64,000 nucleotides of DNA from positions 341,009 to 405,008 of the forward strand of contig NZ_MQUQ01000004.1 of the NCBI RefSeq assembly GCF_001953865.1, read 5' to 3'. The notes under the pieces are model-generated. The model was not told the DNA's origin. It made no database searches and saw only the letters and a list, made by a program, of their open reading frames with translations. The stretch's first letter is position 1. Every line of letters starts with the position of its first letter. The translations under genes were made by a program, and so were the position numbers. Of the stretch, positions 34,545 to 44,000 are shown piece by piece. This stretch comes from Amycolatopsis coloradensis. GTDB lineage: Bacteria > Actinomycetota > Actinomycetes > Mycobacteriales > Pseudonocardiaceae.

Positions 34545-35534
34545 CTATTCCAAGCCGTCGATGCCATAGCCATGCTCCTGGTGGTGCTCGCAGTAGATCT
34601 CGCCCGGCGGGGCGATCATGGCGCAGCGCCGCAAGGTGCCCTTCAGCAAAACCTGGCACTGGCGGCGTTTCACGTCGATCAGGGTCTTCAGCTCGGTCAG
34701 CTTCTGCGGGTCGGCGCCCGCCGCGACCGCGGCTTCGTACGCCCGCTGCGCCATGCTGCTGTCGAAGCCCTGCTGGGCACGGACCGCCATGATGTCCTCG
34801 GTGAGCGGCGCCATGATCTGATTGGCGAAGATGTCTTCGAACGGGTTGATGTGCCGGTGTTCCACGATGAGGCCGTCACGCACCTTGATCGCGTGGAGGG
34901 TGGGGATGGCGATCTGGTGGTCCTTCGGCGGCCTGCCGGCGAACTCCTCGTACTGGGTGCCCCGGCCGGTGATCAGCCCGACCACGGCCTCGTTGTCCGC
35001 GGAGACGATCTCGTTGATCACCATGAACCAGTCCGGGAACGAGCGGAACAGGCCGAGCAGCATCCTGGTGTGCGCCTTCGGGCTGATCGGGTCGTTGCCG
35101 AAGTAGGTCTTGCTGCGGAACTCGGTGGGGTGGAACAGCTTCTCCATGCCCTCGTAGTTCCGCGAGTTCTCGTACTCGATGTACTTGTAGAAGATGTCGA
35201 TGTTCTGCTGTCGCAGGTCCTGGCTGACCGGGGACTGGGAAACCGTGATGGTCCCGTTGATCTGCCCCGAGACGGTGGCCAGGAACTGGTCGAAAAGCTG
35301 CTCCCGTGCCGGGGTCGGCAGCCGGGTGATCAGGGAAAGGTTTTCCCGCAGCGCGACGCCGAGGTCCTTGGGCTCCTCCCGCTCCGCGGTCGCGACGTCG
35401 GAGACGGGCCTGCCGTTGGTCGTGCCGGCACCGTTCGTCAGTCCGCCCGCGGACTCGAACCAGCGGCCCTGGAGTTCCTGGAGCGCGCTCTCGTCGGGCT
35501 GCTGGTCGTTCTCCGTGTGACTCGTCGCGCTCAT
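34545..35534 (-). CDS. NTF2/SnoaL-like protein with a Cys/His-rich C-terminal tail
   Basis: A 329-residue protein. Residues about 110-240 form the NTF2-like domain (IFYKYIEYENSRNYEGMEKL, then PTLHAIKVRDGLIVEHRHIN). A helical linker follows. The last 40 residues carry a C-x10-C-x10-C-x-H-H pattern (CQVLLKGTLRRC, then CAMIAPPGEIYCEHH), which looks like a metal site not usual in SnoaL-type enzymes. Translation starts at an ATG at 35534, and the gene has its own copy of the shared promoter element about 160 bp upstream. No catalytic role can be assigned. It is probably a pathway-specific cyclase or binding protein. Confidence 0.78.
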   Translation of the reverse strand: MSATSHTENDQQPDESALQELQGRWFESAGGLTNGAGTTNGRPVSDVATAEREEPKDLGVALRENLSLITRLPTPAREQLFDQFLATVSGQINGTITVSQSPVSQDLRQQNIDIFYKYIEYENSRNYEGMEKLFHPTEFRSKTYFGNDPISPKAHTRMLLGLFRSFPDWFMVINEIVSADNEAVVGLITGRGTQYEEFAGRPPKDHQIAIPTLHAIKVRDGLIVEHRHINPFEDIFANQIMAPLTEDIMAVRAQQGFDSSMAQRAYEAAVAAGADPQKLTELKTLIDVKRRQCQVLLKGTLRRCAMIAPPGEIYCEHHQEHGYGIDGLE

Positions 35535-35690
35535 GGGTACCCTCCCGGGAGTGGCAGCTTGGTGATCAGTCGCTCTGCCCGGGTCGCCGCCCGGGAACCA
35601 ACCGTCGCCGCGGCAGGATCTTCCGGCCGAACCAACTCCATGGCGATTCGGTTCGACCGTGCGGAAAGTCTTGCCGCACCGTCGAAATCG

Positions 35691-35732
35691 ATTCTTTCAC
35701 CGGCTTCGTGGCGGTTACTTCTTCGGCGTTGC
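35691..35732 (-). promoter_or_regulatory. Cluster promoter element, site 2
   Basis: Read leftwards: GCAA-CGCCGA-AGAAG at 35732-35718, 21 bp, then AAGAAT at 35696-35691. It precedes the NTF2-like gene starting at 35534, with a leader of about 150 nt. Confidence 0.62.
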
Positions 35733-35741
35733 TGGGCGGCC

Positions 35742-37130
35742 TCAGCCGAGATCGACCATGGACCGGATCCCGCCGCGCGGATCGGTCCAGCCCGCGATCG
35801 GGCCGCCGGGCGCGCGCAGGAGCACCGGTAGCCCCCGCTTGGGCTGGGAGACCATCAGCCCGCCGCAGTCCACTCGCGACCCCGGCGCGATCTCGAACCG
35901 CCACCGCCGCAACAGGATCGCCAGGATCTGGCGCATCTCCATCGTCGCGAACCCCGAGCCGAGGCACATCCTGGGTCCGGCGGCGAAGGGCAGGTAGCCG
36001 TACGGTCCGGGATCGTTGTCCAGCCAGCGGTCGGGGACGAACCGGTCCGGGCGGGGATACAGTTCCGGCAACCGGTGGGTGATGTAGGAACTGAAGATCA
36101 CGTGAGCGCCGGTGTCCAGCCGGTGCGGGCCGAGTTCCACCGTTGCCGAGGCGACCTTGCTCCACCACATCACCGGCGGCAGCAGCCGGAGACTCTCCTT
36201 GATCACCCTGTCCAGCAACGGAAGCTTCGGCGTCGAGCCCTCGGCGCCGTCGAGTTCGTCGATGACGTCGCCCAGGATCCCGGGGTGCGCGCAGAGCAGC
36301 AGCAGGGTCCAGGTCAGCGCGCTGGCGGTGGTGGCGTGCCCGGCCATGAACAGGAAGGTGGTCTGGCCGATCAGCTCGTCGTCGGACAGGCCGGTGCCGT
36401 CGTCGTCGTTGGCCTTGGTCAGCCGGGTGAGCACGTCCGTGCCGCCGGTCTGCCCGCCACGGCGGGCCTCGATCAGCCCGCGGACGGTGGCTTCGAGGCT
36501 CCCGGACAGCTTTGTCAGCCTGCGATAGGGAAAGCCGGGCAGATCGACCGGGACCGCGAGCGCGGGCACGGAGAACACGGTGTCCATCCAGTCTTGCAGG
36601 AGTGAGCTCGTGGCACGGCCTTCCCGCTCGGGTTCCAGCCCCAGCAGCGTCTTCACCGCCACCGCCATGGTGATCGCGCGCGTTTCGGCGAGCAGATCGA
36701 CCTTCGCGCCGACCCGCCAGCCCTCGATCGCGCGCCGGGTGATGTCCGCGATGTCCGGCGCGTAGGCCTCGATATGCCGTCGCTGCAACGCCGATGCCAT
36801 CAGCTTCCGCTGTCGCCGATGTTTCGCGCCGTTCATGTTCGTCAGCCCCGCGTAGAGCCGGCTGAGCGGCGAGTCCTCGGACATCCGGACCGGCGTCGAC
36901 GCCGCGTCGATGTTCTGGAACAGTTCGCTGTCACGGAGCACGATCTGGTTGTAGCGCGGCGAAAACACGAAGACGTAGTCCGTCGTCCCGCGCGCGAGCG
37001 ACGCGATCTCCCCGTACTGGCCGTGCAGTCGCCGCAGATACTTCACCGCGTCGAAGGCGAAGACGGCGAAGTTCCCACGGACGCCGACCAGAGGCAGAGC
37101 CCGCGGGCCGGGAATGACAGTGGTCGTCAC
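35742..37130 (-). CDS. Cytochrome P450
   Basis: A 462-residue P450 monooxygenase. The I-helix oxygen-binding motif AGHATT is at 263-268, ExxR (KESLR) at 312-315, and the heme loop FAAGPRMCLG has the ligand Cys389. A hydrophobic, proline-rich N terminus is short, so the protein is soluble or peripherally bound. The C-terminal about 35 residues after the last conserved strand (GGPIAGWTDPRGG) are longer than usual. The GTG at 37130 lies only 6 bp from the -10 of promoter site 3, which suggests a leaderless transcript. The likely role is oxidation of the enediyne or NRPS/PKS product. Redox partners are not in the window. Confidence 0.9.
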   Translation of the reverse strand: MTTTVIPGPRALPLVGVRGNFAVFAFDAVKYLRRLHGQYGEIASLARGTTDYVFVFSPRYNQIVLRDSELFQNIDAASTPVRMSEDSPLSRLYAGLTNMNGAKHRRQRKLMASALQRRHIEAYAPDIADITRRAIEGWRVGAKVDLLAETRAITMAVAVKTLLGLEPEREGRATSSLLQDWMDTVFSVPALAVPVDLPGFPYRRLTKLSGSLEATVRGLIEARRGGQTGGTDVLTRLTKANDDDGTGLSDDELIGQTTFLFMAGHATTASALTWTLLLLCAHPGILGDVIDELDGAEGSTPKLPLLDRVIKESLRLLPPVMWWSKVASATVELGPHRLDTGAHVIFSSYITHRLPELYPRPDRFVPDRWLDNDPGPYGYLPFAAGPRMCLGSGFATMEMRQILAILLRRWRFEIAPGSRVDCGGLMVSQPKRGLPVLLRAPGGPIAGWTDPRGGIRSMVDLG

Positions 37131-37136
37131 CCCCGA

Positions 37137-37178
37137 ACGGTGTCACCCCGGTCACCCTCGCACCTTCTCCGGTCTTGC
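37137..37178 (-). promoter_or_regulatory. Cluster promoter element, site 3 (P450, leaderless)
   Basis: Read leftwards: GCAA-GACCGG-AGAAG at 37178-37164, 21 bp, then CACCGT at 37142-37137. Transcription would begin at or next to the GTG start codon at 37130. Confidence 0.62.
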
Positions 37179-37198
37179 TGGGCGACTGGCGAGGCGGG

Positions 37199-37259
37199 GA
37201 AGTACATGAAGGCCCCCTTCCTTGCGCCTGGCGCAAGGAAGGGGGCCTTCATGTACTTC
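37199..37259 (-). terminator. Perfect 29-bp-arm palindrome, operon terminator
   Basis: 29-bp perfect arms around a 3-nt loop. It closes the operon whose last gene stops at 37298 and sits directly upstream of promoter site 3. Its core (AGTACATGAAGG and complement) is related to the repeat at 32807-32868, so it is a member of a dispersed palindrome family. Confidence 0.9.
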
Positions 37260-37297
37260 AAAGCGACCAGACACGCCCTCCCTGCCATCTCCCTCGG

Positions 37298-38056
37298 CTA
37301 CTTAGCGGGGCGGGTGATGACGGCGAACCGCGCACCGGCGGGGTCGGTGAGGACCGCCATGCGGCCGAACGGGGAATCCTCCGGCTTTTCGACCACCGTG
37401 CCGCCGTGCTCGGTAGCTACGCGAACAGCGGCGTCGGTGTCTTCGACCTGGAAGTACACCAGCCAGGCCGCGTGCCCCTTCTTCGGCCTGCCTTCGTGGC
37501 TGTAGCCGAGGATCCCGGCGACTTCCGTTCCGTCGGCGCGCAGCTGGACGTAGCTGTACTTGGGGAACGGCCGTTGGGCTTCGAGGCCGAACACGGTAGC
37601 GAAGAACTTCCCCGCCGCCTTGGTGTCCTTGCTCGACGCCTCCGCCCAGCAGGGCGCGCCCGCTTCGTTCACCAGCTCGCTGCCGTCGAAGGAATCGCCC
37701 TGCCACAAGCCGAAGTATCCACCGGTGGGATCGGCGACGATGGCCATCGTGCCGCCGGGGACGTCGTGCGGTTCCTTGATCACCTCGCCACCGGCGGCTT
37801 CCACGGCGCGCGCGGTGGCGGCGGTGTCCCGGGTGGCGAGGTAGATGTTCCAGTGGGAGTCGTCCTCCGGTTCTCCGGTGCTGATCGCCGCGACCGCCTT
37901 GCCGCGGATCGTGGCCCGGTGATACCGCCACTCGCTGTCCTCGAACTCCCAGCCGAGCAGGTGCCGGTAGAACGCGTGCACCGGTTCCGGCTCGCGAACG
38001 GTCATATCGAACCAGCACGGCCTTCCGGGCGCGTAGGGTTCGGTCACTTCGCTCAT
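37298..38056 (-). CDS. Two-domain VOC protein
   Basis: A 252-residue protein with two consecutive VOC domains: domain 1 about 8-120 (PCWFDMTVREPEPVHAFYRH, ending in GGYFGLWQG) and domain 2 about 130-250 (PCWAEASSKDTKAAGKFFAT, ending in AGARFAVIT). This CDS-type layout (bacterial CFP32/hydroxylase-like VOC) is common in actinomycetes and usually has no assigned reaction. The start at 38056 is 37 bp after the PKS gene, so it is the last gene of the NRPS/PKS operon. A product-binding protein or an isomerase is possible. Confidence 0.82.
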   Translation of the reverse strand: MSEVTEPYAPGRPCWFDMTVREPEPVHAFYRHLLGWEFEDSEWRYHRATIRGKAVAAISTGEPEDDSHWNIYLATRDTAATARAVEAAGGEVIKEPHDVPGGTMAIVADPTGGYFGLWQGDSFDGSELVNEAGAPCWAEASSKDTKAAGKFFATVFGLEAQRPFPKYSYVQLRADGTEVAGILGYSHEGRPKKGHAAWLVYFQVEDTDAAVRVATEHGGTVVEKPEDSPFGRMAVLTDPAGARFAVITRPAK

Positions 38057-38093
38057 CTGCGGGCTCCTCGTGGAGACGGTGGTGGTGCCTGTC

Positions 38094-41027
38094 CTATTCT
38101 GCCGCCGGAGCGCGCCCCGGCACACGATCCGGCGCCCGGTCACCCGATTGTGCGCGTACCGCGTCGACGCAGTCCGCGAGCCCGGCCACGGTGGGGGATT
38201 CGATCAGGGTGAGCAGCGAGAGTTCGGTTCGGAAGCGCGCGTTGACCCGTTTGATCACCTCGGCGACGAGCAGCGAGCTGCCGCCCAGTGCGAAGAAGTC
38301 GTCGTGCACGGACAGCCGCGGCACGCCGAGCGCCTCCCTCCAGATCGCGGCGACCACCCGTTCGGTCTCGGTGCCCGGCCCCGGAAAGTCCATAGTGGAC
38401 CCTCTGGACACAGTTCGCCCGGAACCGCGGGGACGGCGGGGACGGCCACGTTTGGCGTACCAGTGCCGTTCGCCCTCGAACGGATAGGTCGGCAGCGGTA
38501 TCCGGCGCCGGTCTTCCCGCGCGGCGAAGCCCGCCCAGTCGATCTCCACCCCGGCCCGCCAGAGCCCGCCGAGCGCGTCGAGCAGCGCGGGCTGCCCCGA
38601 AGCCGGGTGCAGTGACGACACGGCCGGCCGGTCCGTCCGCGCCCGGACGAAGCTGCTCAGTGTCCGGCCGGGCCCGACCTCCAGGCACACCCGGCCGGGG
38701 TGGTCGAGCAGGGCCGTCACGCAGTCCGCGAACCGCACGGTGCCCCGCAGCTGCCGTCCCCAGTACGCCGGGTCGGTCGCCTGCTCGTCGGTGATCCAGG
38801 TGCCGGTGAGGTTCGACAAGAACGGGATCGACGGCGCGGACAGCCGCACCCCGGCGAAATATCGTTCGTACGGAGCCACGATCGGGTCGAACAGCCGGGA
38901 GTGCCCGGCCGTACTCAGCGGAATCCTGGTGGAGGTGACGTCACGTGCCGCCAGCCGGGACTCCAGGTCGTCGATCAGCTTCGCCGCGCCGGACACGACA
39001 CAGATGCCGGGGGTGTTCACCGCGGCGAGATCGAGACGCTCCCCCATGAGCGCGCGGGTCTCGGGCTCCGGCAGTGCCACGCTGAGCATCGCGCCGGGCG
39101 CGGTGCTCTGTACCAGCCTCGCCCTGGTCAGCACCGCTCCGAGCGCGTCGGGGAAATCGAGTACCCCCGCGAGATGGGCCGCGGTCAGCTCGCCGAGGCT
39201 GTGCCCCAGTATCGCGGCCGGGCGCACCCCCCAGGACCGCCATGTCCCGGCGAGCGCGTCTTCGACCAGGAACAGCGCGGGCAGCTGGGTCAACGGCCGG
39301 TCGGAGATCCGCTCGCCACCGAGCAGCGCGCCGGACAGGTCGGGCCCGCCCAGCGCGGCGAGTTCGGCGAGGCCGCTTTCCAGGCGTTCCCGGAACAGCG
39401 GTTCGGCGGCGGCCAGCTCGGCGACGAGACCCGGCTTGCCCGCGCTCCCACCGCCGGGGAACAGGAACGCGACCGGCCGGGTCTCCGGTGGTGTCCGGCT
39501 CACGCGGGGCGCCTCGCGCAGCGCGGTGACCGCCTCGGCCCGGTCACGGCAGACGACGGTCCGCCGGTACGCGCCGGGTTCGCGGCCGATCTGCAGGGTG
39601 TACGCGGCATCGGCGAGCTCGATTTCGGTGTCCAGCCGCGTGACGAGGTTCGCGGTCAGCGTCTCCAGCGCGGAAGGGGTCGCGGCCGAGAGAGCCAGCA
39701 GCTGGTACGGCCTGGAGGGTCGTGGCGGTGGGCTCGGCGGGGCCTGTTCCACCACGAGGTGCGCGTTCGTGCCCCCGATCCCGAGCGAGCTGATCCCGGC
39801 CCGGCGCGGCCCCTCCGCTGACAGCCACCGGGTGCGCTCCGCGTTGACATGGAACGGAGTGGCCGCGAAGTCGATCCGCGGGTTCGGCCGCCGGTAGTGC
39901 AGGCTTGGCGGGAGTGTTTCGTGTTCGAGGGAGAGGATCGTCTTGATCAGGCCCGCGATCCCGGCGGCCGCGTCGAGGTGCCCCAGGTTCGTCTTCACCG
40001 AACCGATCGCGCAGTAGCCGGTGCGCCGGGTGCCGCGCTGGAACGCCGCGGTCAGCGCGGCGATCTCGATCGGATCGCCCAGCGCGGTCCCGGTGCCGTG
40101 AGCCTCCACATAGGACACTGTCGACGGATCGACTTCGGCGTGCGCCAAGGCCTCGGCGATCACCTCCGCCTGTCCGGTGACGCTCGGCGCGGTGTAGTCC
40201 ACCTTGGCGAACCCGTCGTTGTTCACCGCCGAGCCCTTGATCACCGCGCGTACGGTGTCACCGTCGGCCAGCGCGTCCGCCAGCGGTTTGAGGACCACCG
40301 CTCCCGCGCCACTGCCGAACAGGGTGCCGCCGGCGTCCGCGTCGAAGGCCCGGCAGTGCCCGTCGGGTGAGAGCACCCCGCCGGTTTCGTGCCGGTAGCC
40401 CGCCCGCTGCGGGACCTTCACCGACACTCCCCCGGCCAGCGCGAGTTCGCATTCGCCGGTGAGCAGGCTCTGGCAGGCGAGGTGCACGGCCACCAGCGAG
40501 GTGGAACACGCGGTCTGCACGGACATGCTCGGCCCGGTGAGCCCGAGTTTGTACGACACCCTGGTGGCCAGGTAGTCCTTGTCGTTGGCGATCAGGGTGA
40601 GCAGGTAGTCGTCCCGCAGCCGGTCCGCGACACCGCTGTGCAGCAGATAGGTGTTCAAGGCCGAACCGGCGAAAACCCCGATCGCGCCGGGGAACCGGCT
40701 CGGCGCGTAGCCCGCGTCCTCCACCGCGGTCCACGCGCATTCGAGGAACACCCGCTGCTGGGGATCGAGTGCCGCGGCCTCCCTTGGCGAATAACCGAAG
40801 AAGGCGGCGTCGAACCGGTCGTAAGCGTCGAGCAACGGCGCCGCGCGGACGTATCCCGGCCGGGTCCGCTCGCGCCATCCGACCCCGGCGGACCGCAGGT
40901 CGCGGTTGGTGAGTTCGGTGACCGATTCCACGCCTGCCTCGAGATTCGCCCAGAATTCCGCGCTGCCCTTGGCACCGGGGAACCGGCAGGCGAGGCCGAT
41001 CACCGCGATCTCGTGGCCGTTATCCAT
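38094..41027 (-). CDS. Modular PKS, KS-AT-ACP (module without KR)
   Basis: A 977-residue type I PKS module. KS: Cys174 (VQTACSTSL), VEAHGTGT and VKTNLGHLD. AT about 530-830: the start is FLFPGGGSAG instead of the usual PGQGAQ. The nucleophile is in GHSLGE. The selectivity loop reads TAGHS, neither the malonyl (HAFH) nor the methylmalonyl (YASH) pattern, so the extender unit is uncertain. ACP about 890-960: DDFFALGGSSLLVAEV. No KR, DH, ER or TE is present. It begins inside the end of the FkbH fusion gene (8-bp overlap) and is the most downstream PKS of the operon, so its product must be released by another enzyme. Confidence 0.93.
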   Translation of the reverse strand: MDNGHEIAVIGLACRFPGAKGSAEFWANLEAGVESVTELTNRDLRSAGVGWRERTRPGYVRAAPLLDAYDRFDAAFFGYSPREAAALDPQQRVFLECAWTAVEDAGYAPSRFPGAIGVFAGSALNTYLLHSGVADRLRDDYLLTLIANDKDYLATRVSYKLGLTGPSMSVQTACSTSLVAVHLACQSLLTGECELALAGGVSVKVPQRAGYRHETGGVLSPDGHCRAFDADAGGTLFGSGAGAVVLKPLADALADGDTVRAVIKGSAVNNDGFAKVDYTAPSVTGQAEVIAEALAHAEVDPSTVSYVEAHGTGTALGDPIEIAALTAAFQRGTRRTGYCAIGSVKTNLGHLDAAAGIAGLIKTILSLEHETLPPSLHYRRPNPRIDFAATPFHVNAERTRWLSAEGPRRAGISSLGIGGTNAHLVVEQAPPSPPPRPSRPYQLLALSAATPSALETLTANLVTRLDTEIELADAAYTLQIGREPGAYRRTVVCRDRAEAVTALREAPRVSRTPPETRPVAFLFPGGGSAGKPGLVAELAAAEPLFRERLESGLAELAALGGPDLSGALLGGERISDRPLTQLPALFLVEDALAGTWRSWGVRPAAILGHSLGELTAAHLAGVLDFPDALGAVLTRARLVQSTAPGAMLSVALPEPETRALMGERLDLAAVNTPGICVVSGAAKLIDDLESRLAARDVTSTRIPLSTAGHSRLFDPIVAPYERYFAGVRLSAPSIPFLSNLTGTWITDEQATDPAYWGRQLRGTVRFADCVTALLDHPGRVCLEVGPGRTLSSFVRARTDRPAVSSLHPASGQPALLDALGGLWRAGVEIDWAGFAAREDRRRIPLPTYPFEGERHWYAKRGRPRRPRGSGRTVSRGSTMDFPGPGTETERVVAAIWREALGVPRLSVHDDFFALGGSSLLVAEVIKRVNARFRTELSLLTLIESPTVAGLADCVDAVRAQSGDRAPDRVPGRAPAAE

Positions 41028-44000
41028 GACGCCTCCGGGCTCGCCGGGGCATCTCGCGCCTGCGCGCGCCCCGGCGCTGACCTGAGGTACCGACGGGCTC
41101 CGCGTCCTGCACACCCGGCCGGAGCAGCGCGGCCATCGTGCGGATGGTCGGCCGTTCGAACAGGCTGGTCGGAGGCAGCGCGGTGCCCGCCAGTTCGTCG
41201 AGCCCGGTCATCAGCCGGACACCGAGTACCGAACTGCCGCCGAGGTCGAAGAAATTGTCGTCCACCCCGACCTCGCGCAGCCCGAGCACCTTCCGCCACA
41301 GCACGGCGAGTTCGCGCTCCACGTCGTCGTCCGGGCCGCGGAACGCGTTCGGCAGCGACGGTCTCGACCGCAGGTTGGCCCGGCGCACCGCGGCGAGGAT
41401 GTCCTCGGGCTTCCGCAGTTCCGTCGCGACCCGCTGGTACCAGGTGGACGGCAGGCCGCCGGACACGGTCCGGGGCGTCCGCGGGACCGGTGGCGGGACG
41501 GAGGACGGCTGGAACTCCACCCGGGAAGCCGTTTCGGCCGCGATGGTGAAGTGCCCATCGGTGACTTCTTCGAGAAAGCGACGAGCGGGCTCATTGCGCC
41601 CGGTCGGGGTGAACGGCAGTTCGATCCGGGCGAGCCCCCGGCGCGACGCGGACTCCCCCAGCGCGGCCAGTATCCGATGTTCCACGCCGCGCCCGAGTGC
41701 CCGGCAGCTGAGCAGAAACGTGTCCACCCGCAAGGATTCCCGCCCGGCTGCCGCGAGAACGACCCCGACCAGTCCGTAGTCGCCGAACCGGTCCGCGACC
41801 CGGACGGTGTGGCAGTCCAGCTCGCCCGTGCCGAGCAGTTCCCGCAGCTCTGCCTCGGTGCGGCGGATCGCGGTGGTGGTGAACTGGTTGGTGCGCTGTG
41901 TGAGCTGGGCGATCCGGGGCAGATCACGGTCGGCGTACGCGTCGACGCGCACCACGAGTTCCAGACTATCCATAAAGGACTCGAAGGTCAGCGCCCGCTC
42001 CCGCGCGGTACGCCGTCGCCGCTCCGCGAGATACCTGGCTGGGCGTTCCCGGTCCTCTTCGGTCGGCCGTGCCCGGTCGAAAGCCCAGACGTGCGCGAGA
42101 AACCCGGGGATCTCCTCGGCCTGTGCGGGCAGCTGGAGAGTCAAGACCTCGGGAAGGTTCGCGCGCACCTCCGCACACTCGACCGGATTGTCGTCCAGGA
42201 AGGCGAAGCTGTCCGTGCCGAGGCCGAGCTCGTCGGCGAGTCCGGTGATCCCCGCCGATTTCGGCTGCCAGCCCACCCTCCGCGCGACGATGTGCTCGTC
42301 CCGCACCGGCAGGTCGGTCCGCCGGTCGAAGACCGCTCGCACGTCCTCGTCGTTGTTCTTGCTGCACAGGCAGAGCAGGACCCCGTCCCGGTGTTGCGCG
42401 AGCGCGAACTCCTGCACGGCGGCTCTGGGCTGGATTCCGTCCGGTCCGTCCTCGCCGCAGTAGCCCGCCCACAGCGTTTGATCACAGTCGAGCGCGAGCG
42501 CCTTGACCGGCCGGTGCGCGGACAGTTTGCGCGCGATCATCGTGCCCAGTGCCGCGAAGTAGGCGGGCCGGTAGGGAATGTGCCCGAGCCTCTCGGCGCC
42601 GGGATCGTCGGGATCGGCCACCGGGTAGGCCCGCGCCAGTTCGCCGGTGGTGATCAGTTCGACACCGGGAAGCCCGGCGAGCCCCTCGGCCAGCCGCCGC
42701 TCCACGCGGTCCGGTACGGGGCCCCGGGCGTTGGCCGAAGGAGGACAAAGTACTACCAGGCAAGGCAGGTCCGCACCGCGCACCGCTTCGATGAACTCAT
42801 CGGTCACTCGGTCGAGGTCGACGGTGTGCGTCTTGCCCGGCCGGCGCGCGAAGACACCGGCGAATCCGGTGCCGAGCAACAGTTCGTCGTCACGATCCAC
42901 GACGACCTGGAAACCCCTGTCACGCAACAGGCTCGCGATCCGGTCCGCGCCGCCGGGATCGTGCGCCTCCAGTACCACTTGGCGGATTCGGGGCCACTGC
43001 TCGTCGCCGATCCCGGCCAGGATGTCCTCCTCGCTGCCCTCGGCGTCGATCTTGAGCAGGTCCACGCGTTCGACGCCTTGCTCGGCGAACACCGCGGACA
43101 GCGTCCGTACCCGCCTCGGCAGGACGTCGGCGGCCAGCCGGTCACGAGTGAGGTGCTCCACGAGTTCGGCGGAGTCGTTCCGGAGTACGTTCGCGACGAC
43201 GGCGGTCACCGCGGCGTGGTCACGTTCGGCGTCCGCGGCGAACCCGGAAAAAGCGGGTGAACGCGAATAGCTCGTGAACGGGAGTTCGCCGTCGGTGGCG
43301 GCGATCCCGTAGTCGAAGATCCTTGTCTCGGAGGCGTACAGCGTGGTGTTGCGGCGCAGGGCCTCGAACGCCGGCGGGTTCGGTTCGAAGGCGTACACGT
43401 CGGCGCCGGGGCAGCGACTCCGTGCAAACAGGCTGAACAGCCCGATGTTCGCTCCCACGTCGAAGACGGTGTCGCCGTCGCGCAGCTCGATACCGTGCCG
43501 TAGATAGGACTGCCGGGTGAAGATCTCCTCATAGAGGTAGTCGGTCTCGTACGGCGCCAGGTGCGCGACATCACCGATCCCGGGTAGCCGGTGCCTCAGG
43601 GAATCCGCCAGTATCGAGTCCTGCGTTGCCGAGTCCACTTCGGACACGAGTGGCGCGATGGGGGAAAGCCAGTCTTGAGGCCGGATCAGCAGCACGTTCG
43701 CGCCGTCGCGGTTGCCGGACAGCAGACTTCCGGGGTCGAGAAGTTCCTGGAACACCTGCTGGTACCCGGCGAATTCGACGGACACCGGGACACCGAGCTG
43801 ATCCGCCCAGAAGGACAGCGTCTCCTCGACGGGCTCGGCCGTGAACGTCGCGGCGACCGCGATCCTCAGCGGCGACGGCTCCAGGAATCGCAGACGCGCG
43901 GCGAAGATCTCGGCGACGACCCGACCGTCCGAATCGGACAGCAGCATGTCCCCGACGAGTTCATCGCCGCGCTCCCGGAACCTGACGTGGACCGTGCCCG

